A stretch of 64,000 nucleotides of DNA, taken from the NCBI GenBank assembly GCA_902599995.1, contig CACKHN010000002.1, positions 62,001 to 126,000 of the forward strand, read 5' to 3'. Below, one piece after another: positions 1-10,495 of this stretch. Under the pieces are notes generated by a model. It saw only the letters and a program-made list of their open reading frames with translations. It did no database searches and was not told the origin of the DNA. Both the position numbers and the translations under genes were made by a program. The DNA is from an uncultured Pelagibacteraceae bacterium (lineage in GTDB: Bacteria; Pseudomonadota; Alphaproteobacteria; Pelagibacterales; Pelagibacteraceae). The stretch's first letter is position 1; each line of letters opens with the position of its first letter.

Positions 1-1716
1 ATTATTCATGTGAAACATCATTTCATCAGGGTCTACCTTGTCTCTTGACATTATTTCAAATAATGTTGATGCCTTAGCCATCACCATTCCTGCATGAATC
101 CCTTTTCCAGCAACATCCGCTATAATAAAATAAACACTATCATTATGAGGGTAAAAACTAAAAAAATCACCTGAAACTTCTCTTGCTGCAATATTAATTC
201 CAGTTACTGGATAATTTTCTAAATTTCTTTTTGGTAAAAAATTTTCCTGAACTTTTACCGCAAGTTTAACTTCATTAGAAATTCTATCTCTCCATTTTTG
301 TTTTTCTGCCTCTGTGTTTTCCAATTTACTCATCAATCTGTTATAATAAAGACCAATGACCCCTCCTGCTGTAAATGGATCTTGAGGACCTCTAACTTTT
401 AAATCTCCAGATTTTGATTGTTTTTCTAAAACCGAAATTAAATCATGTTCTACAGAAGTTGCGTTATGTTCAGCAATATTTAGTCCAAGTTCTTCTTGAA
501 TCGGGCTTACTCTTAATGGATAAAAATAATTTAGTAATTTTAGTAAAATGTAGGATCCAAAGAAAGAAAATATACCAATTGAAACAATTCCAATTAACTG
601 TGCCTTAATTTGCTCAAATCGAGTTAACCCTGTGCCTAAAATATCAAGATCACTTAACAAACCAACTGCTAAGGTACCCCAAACACCTGCTGCAAGATGA
701 ACCGGGACTGCACCAACAACATCATCAATTTCAAATTTATTTAAAACTTCATTAACAAAAATTGCAACGACTGCACCAATGATCCCCACAAAAATGGAAG
801 TGACAGACGTCATAGAATTACAGCCAGCGGTAATTGCTACTAATCCAGCAAGTGGTCCAAGAATAATATAATAAGGATCTGGTTTTTTAAATAAAGCAAA
901 AGATATTCCTAAACCAGTTAACAAACCAAATGCTGCTGCGAGAAAAGTATTGATTAAAATTAAAGGTACTGCCTCGTCCATTGCTCCATTACTTCCACCA
1001 TTAAATCCAAACCATCCAAACCATAAAATTAAAGTTCCTAAAACAGCTAAAGGAAAACTTGATCCGGTAAACTTACCTTTATTAGCTTCTGAATATTTTC
1101 CAATTCTTGGTCCTAAAACTAACACTGCTGATAAAGCAATCCAGCCTCCAACGGAGTGTACAATGGTGCTGCCTGCAAAATCTATAAATCCAATGTCTGT
1201 TAACCAACCTGTTGTCTTTACTTGTCCGGTTATGGCTAACAATTGTCTAGTCGCATCTATATTATTTAAGTAACTTGAAGACCATGCCCAATGGCCTACA
1301 ATTGGATAAATAATTCCAGTCGCAAGAATGGTTATTATTATATATCCGTTAAATTTCATTCTCTCAGCAACTGCACCCGAAACAATAGTTGCTGCTGTTG
1401 CAACAAACATCGCTTGAAAAACGAAATATGTCATATATTCAGCTTGTTCAGTTTTGAAAAAGAATAGGTCTGTGCCAATTATGCCGTTATAACTTTTACC
1501 AAACATTAAGCCAAAACCAAATATCCAGAAAATAACTACAGCTACACCAAAATCGGCAGCATTTTTCAAAGCCACATTAATACTATTTTTATGTCTAGAA
1601 AGTCCAGTTTCCATACACATAAATCCAGCCTGCATAATGAAAACTAGAATCGCACAATCAATAACCCAAAGGGTATCAACAAATGATTTAACTGAGTCCA
1701 AATTTAAACTCTCCAT
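1..1716 (-). CDS. amt: Ammonium transporter (Amt) fused to SpoIIE/RsbU-type PP2C phosphatase domain, 3' end off window
   Basis: The reading frame is open from ATG 1716 to base 1 (572 codons, no stop). Residues 1 to about 400 are a full Amt/MEP/Rh channel: the N-terminus begins MESLNLDSVKSF and carries the GFMCMETGL motif. The two pore histidines are present in SIVHSVGGW (H187) and VPVHLAAG (H340), so the pore should conduct. After the last membrane segment there is a soluble linker of about 80 residues. A helix containing KVQENFLPK (about 488-496) follows, then GDFF (D517) and IADVAGKG (D534), the start of a SpoIIE/PP2C serine phosphatase domain whose remainder lies outside the window. GGAGG sits 3-7 bases before the ATG. 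The channel call is secure; the phosphatase call rests on the first 80-90 residues of that domain. Confidence 0.9.
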   Translation of the reverse strand, partial: MESLNLDSVKSFVDTLWVIDCAILVFIMQAGFMCMETGLSRHKNSINVALKNAADFGVAVVIFWIFGFGLMFGKSYNGIIGTDLFFFKTEQAEYMTYFVFQAMFVATAATIVSGAVAERMKFNGYIIITILATGIIYPIVGHWAWSSSYLNNIDATRQLLAITGQVKTTGWLTDIGFIDFAGSTIVHSVGGWIALSAVLVLGPRIGKYSEANKGKFTGSSFPLAVLGTLILWFGWFGFNGGSNGAMDEAVPLILINTFLAAAFGLLTGLGISFALFKKPDPYYIILGPLAGLVAITAGCNSMTSVTSIFVGIIGAVVAIFVNEVLNKFEIDDVVGAVPVHLAAGVWGTLAVGLLSDLDILGTGLTRFEQIKAQLIGIVSIGIFSFFGSYILLKLLNYFYPLRVSPIQEELGLNIAEHNATSVEHDLISVLEKQSKSGDLKVRGPQDPFTAGGVIGLYYNRLMSKLENTEAEKQKWRDRISNEVKLAVKVQENFLPKRNLENYPVTGINIAAREVSGDFFSFYPHNDSVYFIIADVAGKGIHAGMVMAKASTLFEIMSRDKVDPDEMMFHMNN

Positions 1717-1743
1717 GTTCCTCCTTTAGATTATAACTTAAAG

Positions 1744-1772
1744 TGTATATAACAAATTAGATTAATGTTCAA
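1744..1772 (-). promoter_or_regulatory. Candidate sigma-70 promoter for amt
   Basis: On the minus strand a TTGAAC box (1772-1767) and a TATACA box (1749-1744) are separated by exactly 17 bases. Predicted transcription would start near 1737, giving a leader of about 20 bases that includes the GGAGG ribosome site at 1724-1720. This would let amt be transcribed apart from the rodA operon upstream. It was found by eye in AT-rich DNA, so chance matches are possible. Confidence 0.4.
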
Positions 1773-1791
1773 AGTAGGTTTTATTCAGCTT

Positions 1792-2919
1792 TTATCCAGC
1801 AATTAATTGCCTGTGATTTATTTTGGCACTTAAAACAATTCCAAACCCAATCATTGTAGCTAACAAAGAAGAACCACCATATGACATGATGGGTAAAGGT
1901 GATCCAACGATTGGCAGTAAGCCTAAAACCATTGATAGATTAACTACGATATAAATAAAAATTGAAAAAGCAAAACCGAAACAAAACAATTTAGAAAAAT
2001 TACTTCTCGATATAGCTCCGATATGAATAATTCTTATAATGATTATTGTATATAAAATTAAAAGACCTATAGATCCAATAAAGCCAAATTCTTCTGAAAA
2101 TAATGTAAAAATAAAATCTGTATGCTTTTCTGGTAAAAAATCTAGATAGCTCTGCGTGCCTTTTAAAAATCCTTTACCATTAAATCCACCTGAACCAATT
2201 GCAATTTTAGATTGGATAATTTGATATCCCGCACCTAGAGGATCTCTATCCGGGTCTAAAAAGGTAAGAATTCTTAGTTTTTGATAAGGTTTTAAAAACG
2301 AAATAATAAAAGGTAAGGAAATAATTCCAAATATAAAAGAATAAACAAAATATTTGATTTTAATACCTGCAATCCACAAAATAATTAATCCACTTAGGGC
2401 TATTAATACTGATGTACCAAGATCTGGTTGAGAAATTACTAGAATAACAGGTAACAATATGATTGATAGAACTAAAGTTATACTAGAAAGAGAATTTACA
2501 TTTTCAATTTTTATTCGATGATAATATTTTGCTAACGTTAATATGATAGCTATTTTCATTAATTCTGAAGGTTGTAGAACAAAAAAATATAAATTCATCC
2601 ATCTTTGCGAACCTGAAGCTTTAAGGCCAAAAAAAGAAACCCAAACTAACAAAAGAATAATTAGAAAATAAAAAAGATAAGCAAAAGTATGCCAATGTTT
2701 AATATTAAAAAATGCTATAACCAGCATTAATGGAAATAAAACTATAAGTTTCATGAAATGGTTCTTCGTGTGGAAAAGTATATCTCCACCATCTGTTGAA
2801 TACATCACCATCAAGCTTATAAAAGATAAAAGAATGATGCAGATTAAAAGCACATAATCTATTTCTTTAATTTTTTGAATAATCGAAAGATCTGAATTTA
2901 GTCGTTTATAATAAAACAT
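1792..2919 (-). CDS. rodA: Rod-shape SEDS glycosyltransferase RodA
   Basis: A 375-residue polytopic membrane protein of the SEDS family, which polymerises lipid II glycan strands with PBP2 during lateral wall growth. About ten hydrophobic segments are visible. Family motifs include GSQRWMNL (about 103-110), QPDLGTS (164-170) and LPEKHTDFIF (262-271), where D268 matches the essential SEDS aspartate. The C-terminal GLLPIVGSPLPIMSYGGSS matches RodA/FtsW. It directly follows mrdA with no gap, at the end of an mreBCD-mrdA-rodA operon, which favours RodA over FtsW. Confidence 0.96.
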   Translation of the reverse strand: MFYYKRLNSDLSIIQKIKEIDYVLLICIILLSFISLMVMYSTDGGDILFHTKNHFMKLIVLFPLMLVIAFFNIKHWHTFAYLFYFLIILLLVWVSFFGLKASGSQRWMNLYFFVLQPSELMKIAIILTLAKYYHRIKIENVNSLSSITLVLSIILLPVILVISQPDLGTSVLIALSGLIILWIAGIKIKYFVYSFIFGIISLPFIISFLKPYQKLRILTFLDPDRDPLGAGYQIIQSKIAIGSGGFNGKGFLKGTQSYLDFLPEKHTDFIFTLFSEEFGFIGSIGLLILYTIIIIRIIHIGAISRSNFSKLFCFGFAFSIFIYIVVNLSMVLGLLPIVGSPLPIMSYGGSSLLATMIGFGIVLSAKINHRQLIAG

Positions 2920-4824
2920 TTATATATTTATATCCTCGAAGTTAGATTGTTTTTTTCTTAGTTCGTCTCTATCTATTATAAGCTTGAATAATTCTTTTGC
3001 CATTGGGGCAGCAGTTTTACTACCCGAGCCGCCGTGTTCAACGATTATACTCAAAGCATACCGGGGATTTACATAAGGTCCATAGGCAACGTAAAGTGCG
3101 TGATCTCTATCTTTGTAAGGTATTTGTTCTAATTTAAGATCTAACTCTCTTTCTCTTTTACTAATTCTTTTTACTTGAGAAGTCCCTGTTTTTCCTGCGA
3201 ATTGATATTTAGGGTCATCAATTCTAGATTTATAGGAGGTTCCATATATTTCGTTGGTAGAACTAAAGATCGCCTCTTGAACTGTTTTAATATTTTTTGG
3301 ATCATCAAATAATTTCAAATTAGGAGAGTGTAAAGAATCAACTTTCATTGAATTTTTTGCCTGTTCCAAACTCAATGGCTTATTATTTACAAGAATTCTT
3401 GGTTTTATTTTGTACCCACCATTTGCAATTTGTGCAGTCATTAAACATAACTGTAAAGGAGTAGTTTGGGTGTAACCTTGTCCAATCCCTGTAATCAATG
3501 TTTCACCTAACACCCATCCCCTTCCAAGATTATTTTTTTTCCAGCTAGTATTTGGAAACAGTCCTTGTTTTTCATTATCGAAATATTGTCCTAATACCTT
3601 TTCACCGAGCCCAAATTTTTTGGCAGTAATATTTAATCGATCAACACCTAATAAACGTGCTATCTCATAAAAATAAGTATCACAGGATTGTTTCATTGCA
3701 TTTTTTAAGCTTACAAATCCGTGACCTTTCTCTTTCCAACAATGAAACGTTTGTCCATAAAGTTCTGTTTTACCAGTGCACTTAACCTTAAAATTTGGAT
3801 TTATGATTTTATTTTCCAAAGCTGAAAGAGCCACGATAGGTTTTATTGTTGAGCCAGGTGAATAAAGACCAGAAATAGTTTTGTGGATCAAAGGTTTTAA
3901 TGGGTTATTTCTTATTAATTCCCATTCATCTTGGCTAATTCCAAATAAAAATAAATTAGGATCGTAAGATGGTGAGGAATACATTGCAATTATATCGCCA
4001 GTATAAATATCCATCACACTTATTGATCCAGCTTTATTTAAAAGTAATTTTGCTGAAAGTTTTTGAACTTCAGTATCTAAAGTGAGTCTGATTTTATTAC
4101 CTTGAGATCCTTTTTGATATTCAAGTTGATTGATCCTTTTACCATAAGCATTAACCTCATATCTTTGAATTGCGTTAGTTCCAATTAAATGATTTTCAAA
4201 CTTTTTTTCTAGTCCCAATTTTCCAATTTTCATTCCTGGAACAAATCTTTCTTGTACTGTTTTATTTTCAATAATTTCCTCTTGATTGGGCTGGCTAACA
4301 TAGCCAAGAACATGTGTATAAACATCATTAAATGGATAATTTCTTGAGATTGTCATTACAGGTTTTACACCAACAAGATCGTAGAGATAATTATTGACTT
4401 TCAAAAACTGACTCCAGGTTAAATTTTCAGAGACAATTATACTATCCCAGGGTTTTAATTTATTTTTTAACTCGGTTATTTTTTGAATTTTTTTATCACT
4501 CAAATCTAAAAGTGTTTTAAGTCTTACAAGAAGATAATTAAAGTTTTCAACTTGTTCAGGTATAATATGTAACTGATAAACTTTTAAATTTCCTGCGATT
4601 ATGTTTCCAAAATAATCTACAATGTTTCCTCTGGTAGGGGGTAGTTTCCACTCACGTATTCTATTTTTGTCTGACAGGGTAAGATATTTTTTGTTTTCAT
4701 TAATTTGAAGTGAAAAAAGGCGAGAAACAATTCCAGCTAAAATAACTACCTTAGCCATACCAATAATAAACATTCGTCTATTAAAAACATCTGACTTTCT
4801 GATACCTAAATTTTGTTTAATCAT
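2920..4824 (-). CDS. mrdA: Penicillin-binding protein 2 (peptidoglycan DD-transpeptidase MrdA)
   Basis: 634 residues, the usual length for PBP2, the transpeptidase partner of RodA. One N-terminal membrane anchor (about 18-38) is followed by the pedestal domain (PPTRGNIVD at 62-70) and the transpeptidase domain. The active-site motifs are present: SxxK as STIK (S325-K328), SCD (380-382) and KTG (545-547). The start overlaps the end of mreD by 8 bases, so translation is probably coupled. Confidence 0.96.
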   Translation of the reverse strand: MIKQNLGIRKSDVFNRRMFIIGMAKVVILAGIVSRLFSLQINENKKYLTLSDKNRIREWKLPPTRGNIVDYFGNIIAGNLKVYQLHIIPEQVENFNYLLVRLKTLLDLSDKKIQKITELKNKLKPWDSIIVSENLTWSQFLKVNNYLYDLVGVKPVMTISRNYPFNDVYTHVLGYVSQPNQEEIIENKTVQERFVPGMKIGKLGLEKKFENHLIGTNAIQRYEVNAYGKRINQLEYQKGSQGNKIRLTLDTEVQKLSAKLLLNKAGSISVMDIYTGDIIAMYSSPSYDPNLFLFGISQDEWELIRNNPLKPLIHKTISGLYSPGSTIKPIVALSALENKIINPNFKVKCTGKTELYGQTFHCWKEKGHGFVSLKNAMKQSCDTYFYEIARLLGVDRLNITAKKFGLGEKVLGQYFDNEKQGLFPNTSWKKNNLGRGWVLGETLITGIGQGYTQTTPLQLCLMTAQIANGGYKIKPRILVNNKPLSLEQAKNSMKVDSLHSPNLKLFDDPKNIKTVQEAIFSSTNEIYGTSYKSRIDDPKYQFAGKTGTSQVKRISKRERELDLKLEQIPYKDRDHALYVAYGPYVNPRYALSIIVEHGGSGSKTAAPMAKELFKLIIDRDELRKKQSNFEDINI

Positions 4825-5335
4825 TTTTATATTTTGAAATTTTGGTACTCAAGGAGTTGAAAAATACAAAAAATGCAGGATAAAATAAAAATGTAAATCC
4901 TGTATTAGTTAAATATCTCATATAATTAATGTCCAATAAAAATATTAAATCTAGTATAATTACTTGAACTGAATTGATTAAAATTATTACAAATAAAAAA
5001 GAAAACCAATCTTTTACAAAGTTTGGATTTAAAGTAATATTTCTCATATATGCAGTGACCGAACATAAAAGCAAGTAGCACAAGCTACTAATTCCTAAAG
5101 GAATAGATATTACAACGTCATTAATTATTCCTGCAAAAAAAATTGCCAGGTATCCTAAGCGGTCTGGATTTCTTAAAGTCCAATAAAAAATTAAAATATA
5201 AGCAAAGTTAAAAGAAAAATTTTCAATTTTTAGATAATTAAAATCAAAATCGTTAAGTACTGAAACGAATAAAAATATTAATGGTAAATAAGATATGAAA
5301 ACTTTTTGGAAAGAAACTTTATTTAAAGATGACAT
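4817..5335 (-). CDS. mreD: Rod shape-determining protein MreD
   Basis: 172 residues, almost entirely hydrophobic, with about five membrane segments. Sequence identity in this family is low. The call rests on size, topology, the weakly recognisable segment around NPDRLGYLAIFFAGIINDV, and position between mreC and mrdA. MreD is an inner-membrane component of the elongasome linking MreB and MreC. The ATG overlaps the mreC stop region by one base, and the 3' end overlaps mrdA by 8 bases. Confidence 0.88.
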   Translation of the reverse strand: MSSLNKVSFQKVFISYLPLIFLFVSVLNDFDFNYLKIENFSFNFAYILIFYWTLRNPDRLGYLAIFFAGIINDVVISIPLGISSLCYLLLCSVTAYMRNITLNPNFVKDWFSFLFVIILINSVQVIILDLIFLLDINYMRYLTNTGFTFLFYPAFFVFFNSLSTKISKYKND

Positions 5336-6183
5336 TATTTAACATCTCCAACTTTAAAAGAAACTATTTTTACATAATCCAACTGAGTAAAATCAGAGAA
5401 AAAATTTACTCTATTTTCATTATCTTTAGAAATTTTACCGATTGGTATTCCAGGTTTAAAAATTCCTCCAAGCCCTGAGGTATAAATTATGATGTCTTCA
5501 TTTTTTAGATCATCTTTAATATCATCTTTAGTATGTTCAATTTTTCCAAAACTTTTTCCAGTACCTGAAATAACTGCTTGAATATTCTGCGGTGCTAAAA
5601 CTGATGGTATTTTACTATTTAAATCAGATAACAATAAAGCGCGCGAATTGGTATAATTTACCTCAATTATTTGACCAACAAGATAAACCCCATCTATTAT
5701 ACCCATTCCTGCTTTAACATTATCTTTACTTCCTTTATTCAAAATAATCGATTTTAAAAATGGACTGTCTTTATCAATCAAAACTTTTGCTAAAATTTCC
5801 TTAGAAGATATATTTTCATCAATTAAATTTCTTAATTTTTGATTTTCCAATTGCAAAAAATTATTGGTCAATTTTTTTTGTCTTAGATTCTCTAATTCTA
5901 TTTTTGTATTTTGATACATTTCAAATAATTTTAAATGTTTGCTTAATTGATTATTAAACCTGTAAATTTTTTTTTCAGGGACTGATACTAAATACGATAC
6001 TGAGTAAACAATTTCGTTAATACCTACCCTTAAAATATTGATAGGTTTGAAATTGATATTGCTTAAAATAATTATTATTATCGATAATAGGATTAAACTT
6101 AGTAAAGAAAATTTTTGTTTACCTTTTTTGTTAAGAAAGGCAGATCTAAAGGCAATTACAAAATCGTCTCTGCCTACTGCCAT
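5335..6183 (-). CDS. mreC: Rod shape-determining protein MreC
   Basis: 282 residues with a basic cytoplasmic N-terminus, one membrane segment (about 25-46), a periplasmic coiled coil (about 70-120) and the beta-barrel pair typical of MreC. Recognisable stretches are LAKVLIDKDSPF and ILNKGSKDNVKAGMGIID. MreC is the periplasmic scaffold of the elongasome. It lies 5 bases after mreB and abuts mreD. Confidence 0.94.
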   Translation of the reverse strand: MAVGRDDFVIAFRSAFLNKKGKQKFSLLSLILLSIIIIILSNINFKPINILRVGINEIVYSVSYLVSVPEKKIYRFNNQLSKHLKLFEMYQNTKIELENLRQKKLTNNFLQLENQKLRNLIDENISSKEILAKVLIDKDSPFLKSIILNKGSKDNVKAGMGIIDGVYLVGQIIEVNYTNSRALLLSDLNSKIPSVLAPQNIQAVISGTGKSFGKIEHTKDDIKDDLKNEDIIIYTSGLGGIFKPGIPIGKISKDNENRVNFFSDFTQLDYVKIVSFKVGDVK

Positions 6184-6188
6184 TATTT

Positions 6189-7223
<1,035 letters not shown>

Positions 7224-8795
7224 TTATATACCTCTTACTTTATGACTTTCTTGCTCCATTGGAGCTGTTTTATCACGTTTTATAATCATTTTATTTAATG
7301 AATTAATATATGCATTTGCCGATGCTACTAATGTATCTGTATCAGCAGCCTGCCCAACTGTGGTTTTTCCTTTTTCCTCAATTTTGACACTAACTGTAGC
7401 TTGAGCATCTGTTCCTTCCGTTACAGCGTGCACTTGATACAATTGTAAATTTACTTCATGTGGAAATAGTGTTTTGATACATTTAAAAATCGCATCTACT
7501 GGACCATCTCCAGTTTCTGACGCTTTTTTGATGTCGCCATATACATCCAAAGTCATTTCTGCCCTTTGAGGTTCACCCGTTCCAGCAAAAACTTTTAAAG
7601 ATTTGAGACTAATTGCATTTACTTTGTTATCAATAATCAAACTATCATCTATTAAAGCAATGATATCTTCATCATAAACATGTTTTTTCTTATCCGCTAA
7701 AACTTTAAACTTAGCAAAAGCATTGCTTACAACATCATCCATTAAATCAGGATAGCCTAAACTGTTTAATTTATCTTTAAATGCATGTCTGCCAGAATGT
7801 TTACCCATTACTAATGAGGTTTGTTTAACACCAACACTTTCAGGGGTCATAATTTCGTATGTTTGTCTATTTTTAAGCATTCCATCCTGATGAATACCTG
7901 CCTCATGTGCAAAAGCATTTTTACCAACAATTGCTTTGTTATATTGTACAGGAAATCCCGTTGCATTTGAAACAATTTTAGAAGCTTTACTTAGAAGGGT
8001 TGTGTTAATACCTGTTTCATAAGGCATCAAATCTGGTCTCGTTTTGATTGCCATCACAACCTCTTCAAGTGCAGCATTTCCAGCTCTTTCTCCTAACCCA
8101 TTGATGGTACATTCAATTTGTCTAGCTCCAGCCTGTACGCCAGCTAAAGAGTTTGCAACTGCTAAACCTAAGTCATTATGACAGTGTGTTGATAAAATTG
8201 CTTGATCAATATTTGGAACTTTATTTAATAAAGTTTCAATTATTTTGGTAAACTCAGATGGAATTGTATAACCAACTGTATCAGGAATATTTATTGTTGT
8301 TGCCCCATTTTTAATAGCTAGTTCCACAGTCTTGCACATAAAATCCATATCTGTTCTTGTGCCATCTTCACATGACCATTCGACATCATCAGTAAATTTT
8401 CTTGCATAGGCAACATGCTGTCCAATAGACTCGTACACATCATCTGGAGACATATTTAACTTATGCTTCATATGAAGAGGACTTGTTGAAATAAATGTGT
8501 GAATTCTAAATCTTGGAGCATGTTTTAAAGCTTCATAGGCTCTATCAATATCTTTCTTGGAATGTCTAGATAATCCTGCAGGGATAGATTTTTTTAAAAT
8601 CTTGCTAACTTCAGTTACTGCTTCAAAATCTCCGGGGGATGCAATTGGAAAGCCTGCCTCAATAATATCTATTCCTAATTCATCAAATACTCTTGCAATT
8701 TGGATTTTTTCCTCCAAACTCATAGACGCACCTGGTGATTGCTCACCATCTCGCATGGTAGTATCGAAAATTATAATTCTATCTTTGTTGCTCAT
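7224..8795 (-). CDS. leuA: 2-isopropylmalate synthase LeuA
   Basis: 523 residues, the first committed enzyme of leucine synthesis (acetyl-CoA plus 2-oxoisovalerate). The N-terminal TIM barrel starts FDTTMRDGEQSPGASM (10-25) and has the metal motif STHCHNDLGLA. The C-terminal LeuA regulatory domain (about 390-510) implies leucine feedback control, as known for the family. It lies downstream of ilvI-ilvH-ilvC on the same strand after a 105-base gap, which could hold a promoter, and runs directly into mreB. Confidence 0.97.
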   Translation of the reverse strand: MSNKDRIIIFDTTMRDGEQSPGASMSLEEKIQIARVFDELGIDIIEAGFPIASPGDFEAVTEVSKILKKSIPAGLSRHSKKDIDRAYEALKHAPRFRIHTFISTSPLHMKHKLNMSPDDVYESIGQHVAYARKFTDDVEWSCEDGTRTDMDFMCKTVELAIKNGATTINIPDTVGYTIPSEFTKIIETLLNKVPNIDQAILSTHCHNDLGLAVANSLAGVQAGARQIECTINGLGERAGNAALEEVVMAIKTRPDLMPYETGINTTLLSKASKIVSNATGFPVQYNKAIVGKNAFAHEAGIHQDGMLKNRQTYEIMTPESVGVKQTSLVMGKHSGRHAFKDKLNSLGYPDLMDDVVSNAFAKFKVLADKKKHVYDEDIIALIDDSLIIDNKVNAISLKSLKVFAGTGEPQRAEMTLDVYGDIKKASETGDGPVDAIFKCIKTLFPHEVNLQLYQVHAVTEGTDAQATVSVKIEEKGKTTVGQAADTDTLVASANAYINSLNKMIIKRDKTAPMEQESHKVRGI

Positions 8796-8900
8796 AACTA
8801 AATTTTAGAAAAATTTATATTACAATCTATAGGTGATATTGCAAAATAAATGTTAAATTTATACTATATTTTTAAGTCACTTTTGGGCCTTTATCAAAAT

Positions 8901-9935
<1,035 letters not shown>

Positions 9936-9941
9936 TTATAA

Positions 9942-10490
9942 TTAGTTAAATATTTTGGCGCCTCTTGTCATTGCAACTGCCCCGGTTCTAGAAGCGCTAA
10001 TCAGTCCCCAAGGTTTTAATTTCTTACTTATTTTATCGATTTCTCTTCTAAGTGCTGTTATTTGTATTACTTTAGATTTTTTAGTTTCATCTAAAATAAC
10101 TGGATTAAATTTTTTACAAACATTTAAACACTTTTCCATTTTCTTTTTTTTTCCAACAATTTTAAATAATGCCATTTCTTTAAATATGACATTTTTATCC
10201 TCTCTTTTAAATTCTGCAACTTTGTGAACGGGGACTAATTTAGATAATTGCCGTTTAATTTGATCAATAACTTGAGGTGTTCCTGTTGTAACAATTGTAA
10301 TTCTAGAAATATTTTTAACTGCATCCACTTCTGCAACGGCTAAAGATTCAATATTATATCCTCGACCAGAAAATAGTCCAACTACACGCGCAAGAACACC
10401 TGCTTCATTATCAACCCACACCACAAATATATATGTGTCTGACTTCTCTTTTTTAGTAGGAACACTATAAGCTGATTTTGATTTTGGCAT
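9942..10490 (-). CDS. ilvH: Acetolactate synthase small (regulatory) subunit
   Basis: 182 residues with an N-terminal ACT domain (VDNEAGVLARVVGLFSGRGYNIESLAV, about 27-53, read here in two parts: VDNEAGVLARVVG and RGYNIESLAV) and the C-terminal ALS_ss domain. This subunit activates the catalytic subunit and confers valine sensitivity in the family. It lies 5 bases downstream of the large-subunit gene. An unusual basic N-terminal tail of about 18 residues precedes the ACT domain. Confidence 0.96.
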   Translation of the reverse strand: MPKSKSAYSVPTKKEKSDTYIFVVWVDNEAGVLARVVGLFSGRGYNIESLAVAEVDAVKNISRITIVTTGTPQVIDQIKRQLSKLVPVHKVAEFKREDKNVIFKEMALFKIVGKKKKMEKCLNVCKKFNPVILDETKKSKVIQITALRREIDKISKKLKPWGLISASRTGAVAMTRGAKIFN

Positions 10491-10495
10491 TACTT

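Noticed and set aside
414-1273. Plus-strand open frames opposite amt
   Set aside because: They lie antisense to a continuous, motif-rich Amt frame and show no recognisable protein features.
8796-8900. Leucine attenuator upstream of leuA
   Set aside because: The 105-base gap contains no leader peptide with a run of leucine codons and no convincing terminator/antiterminator hairpins.
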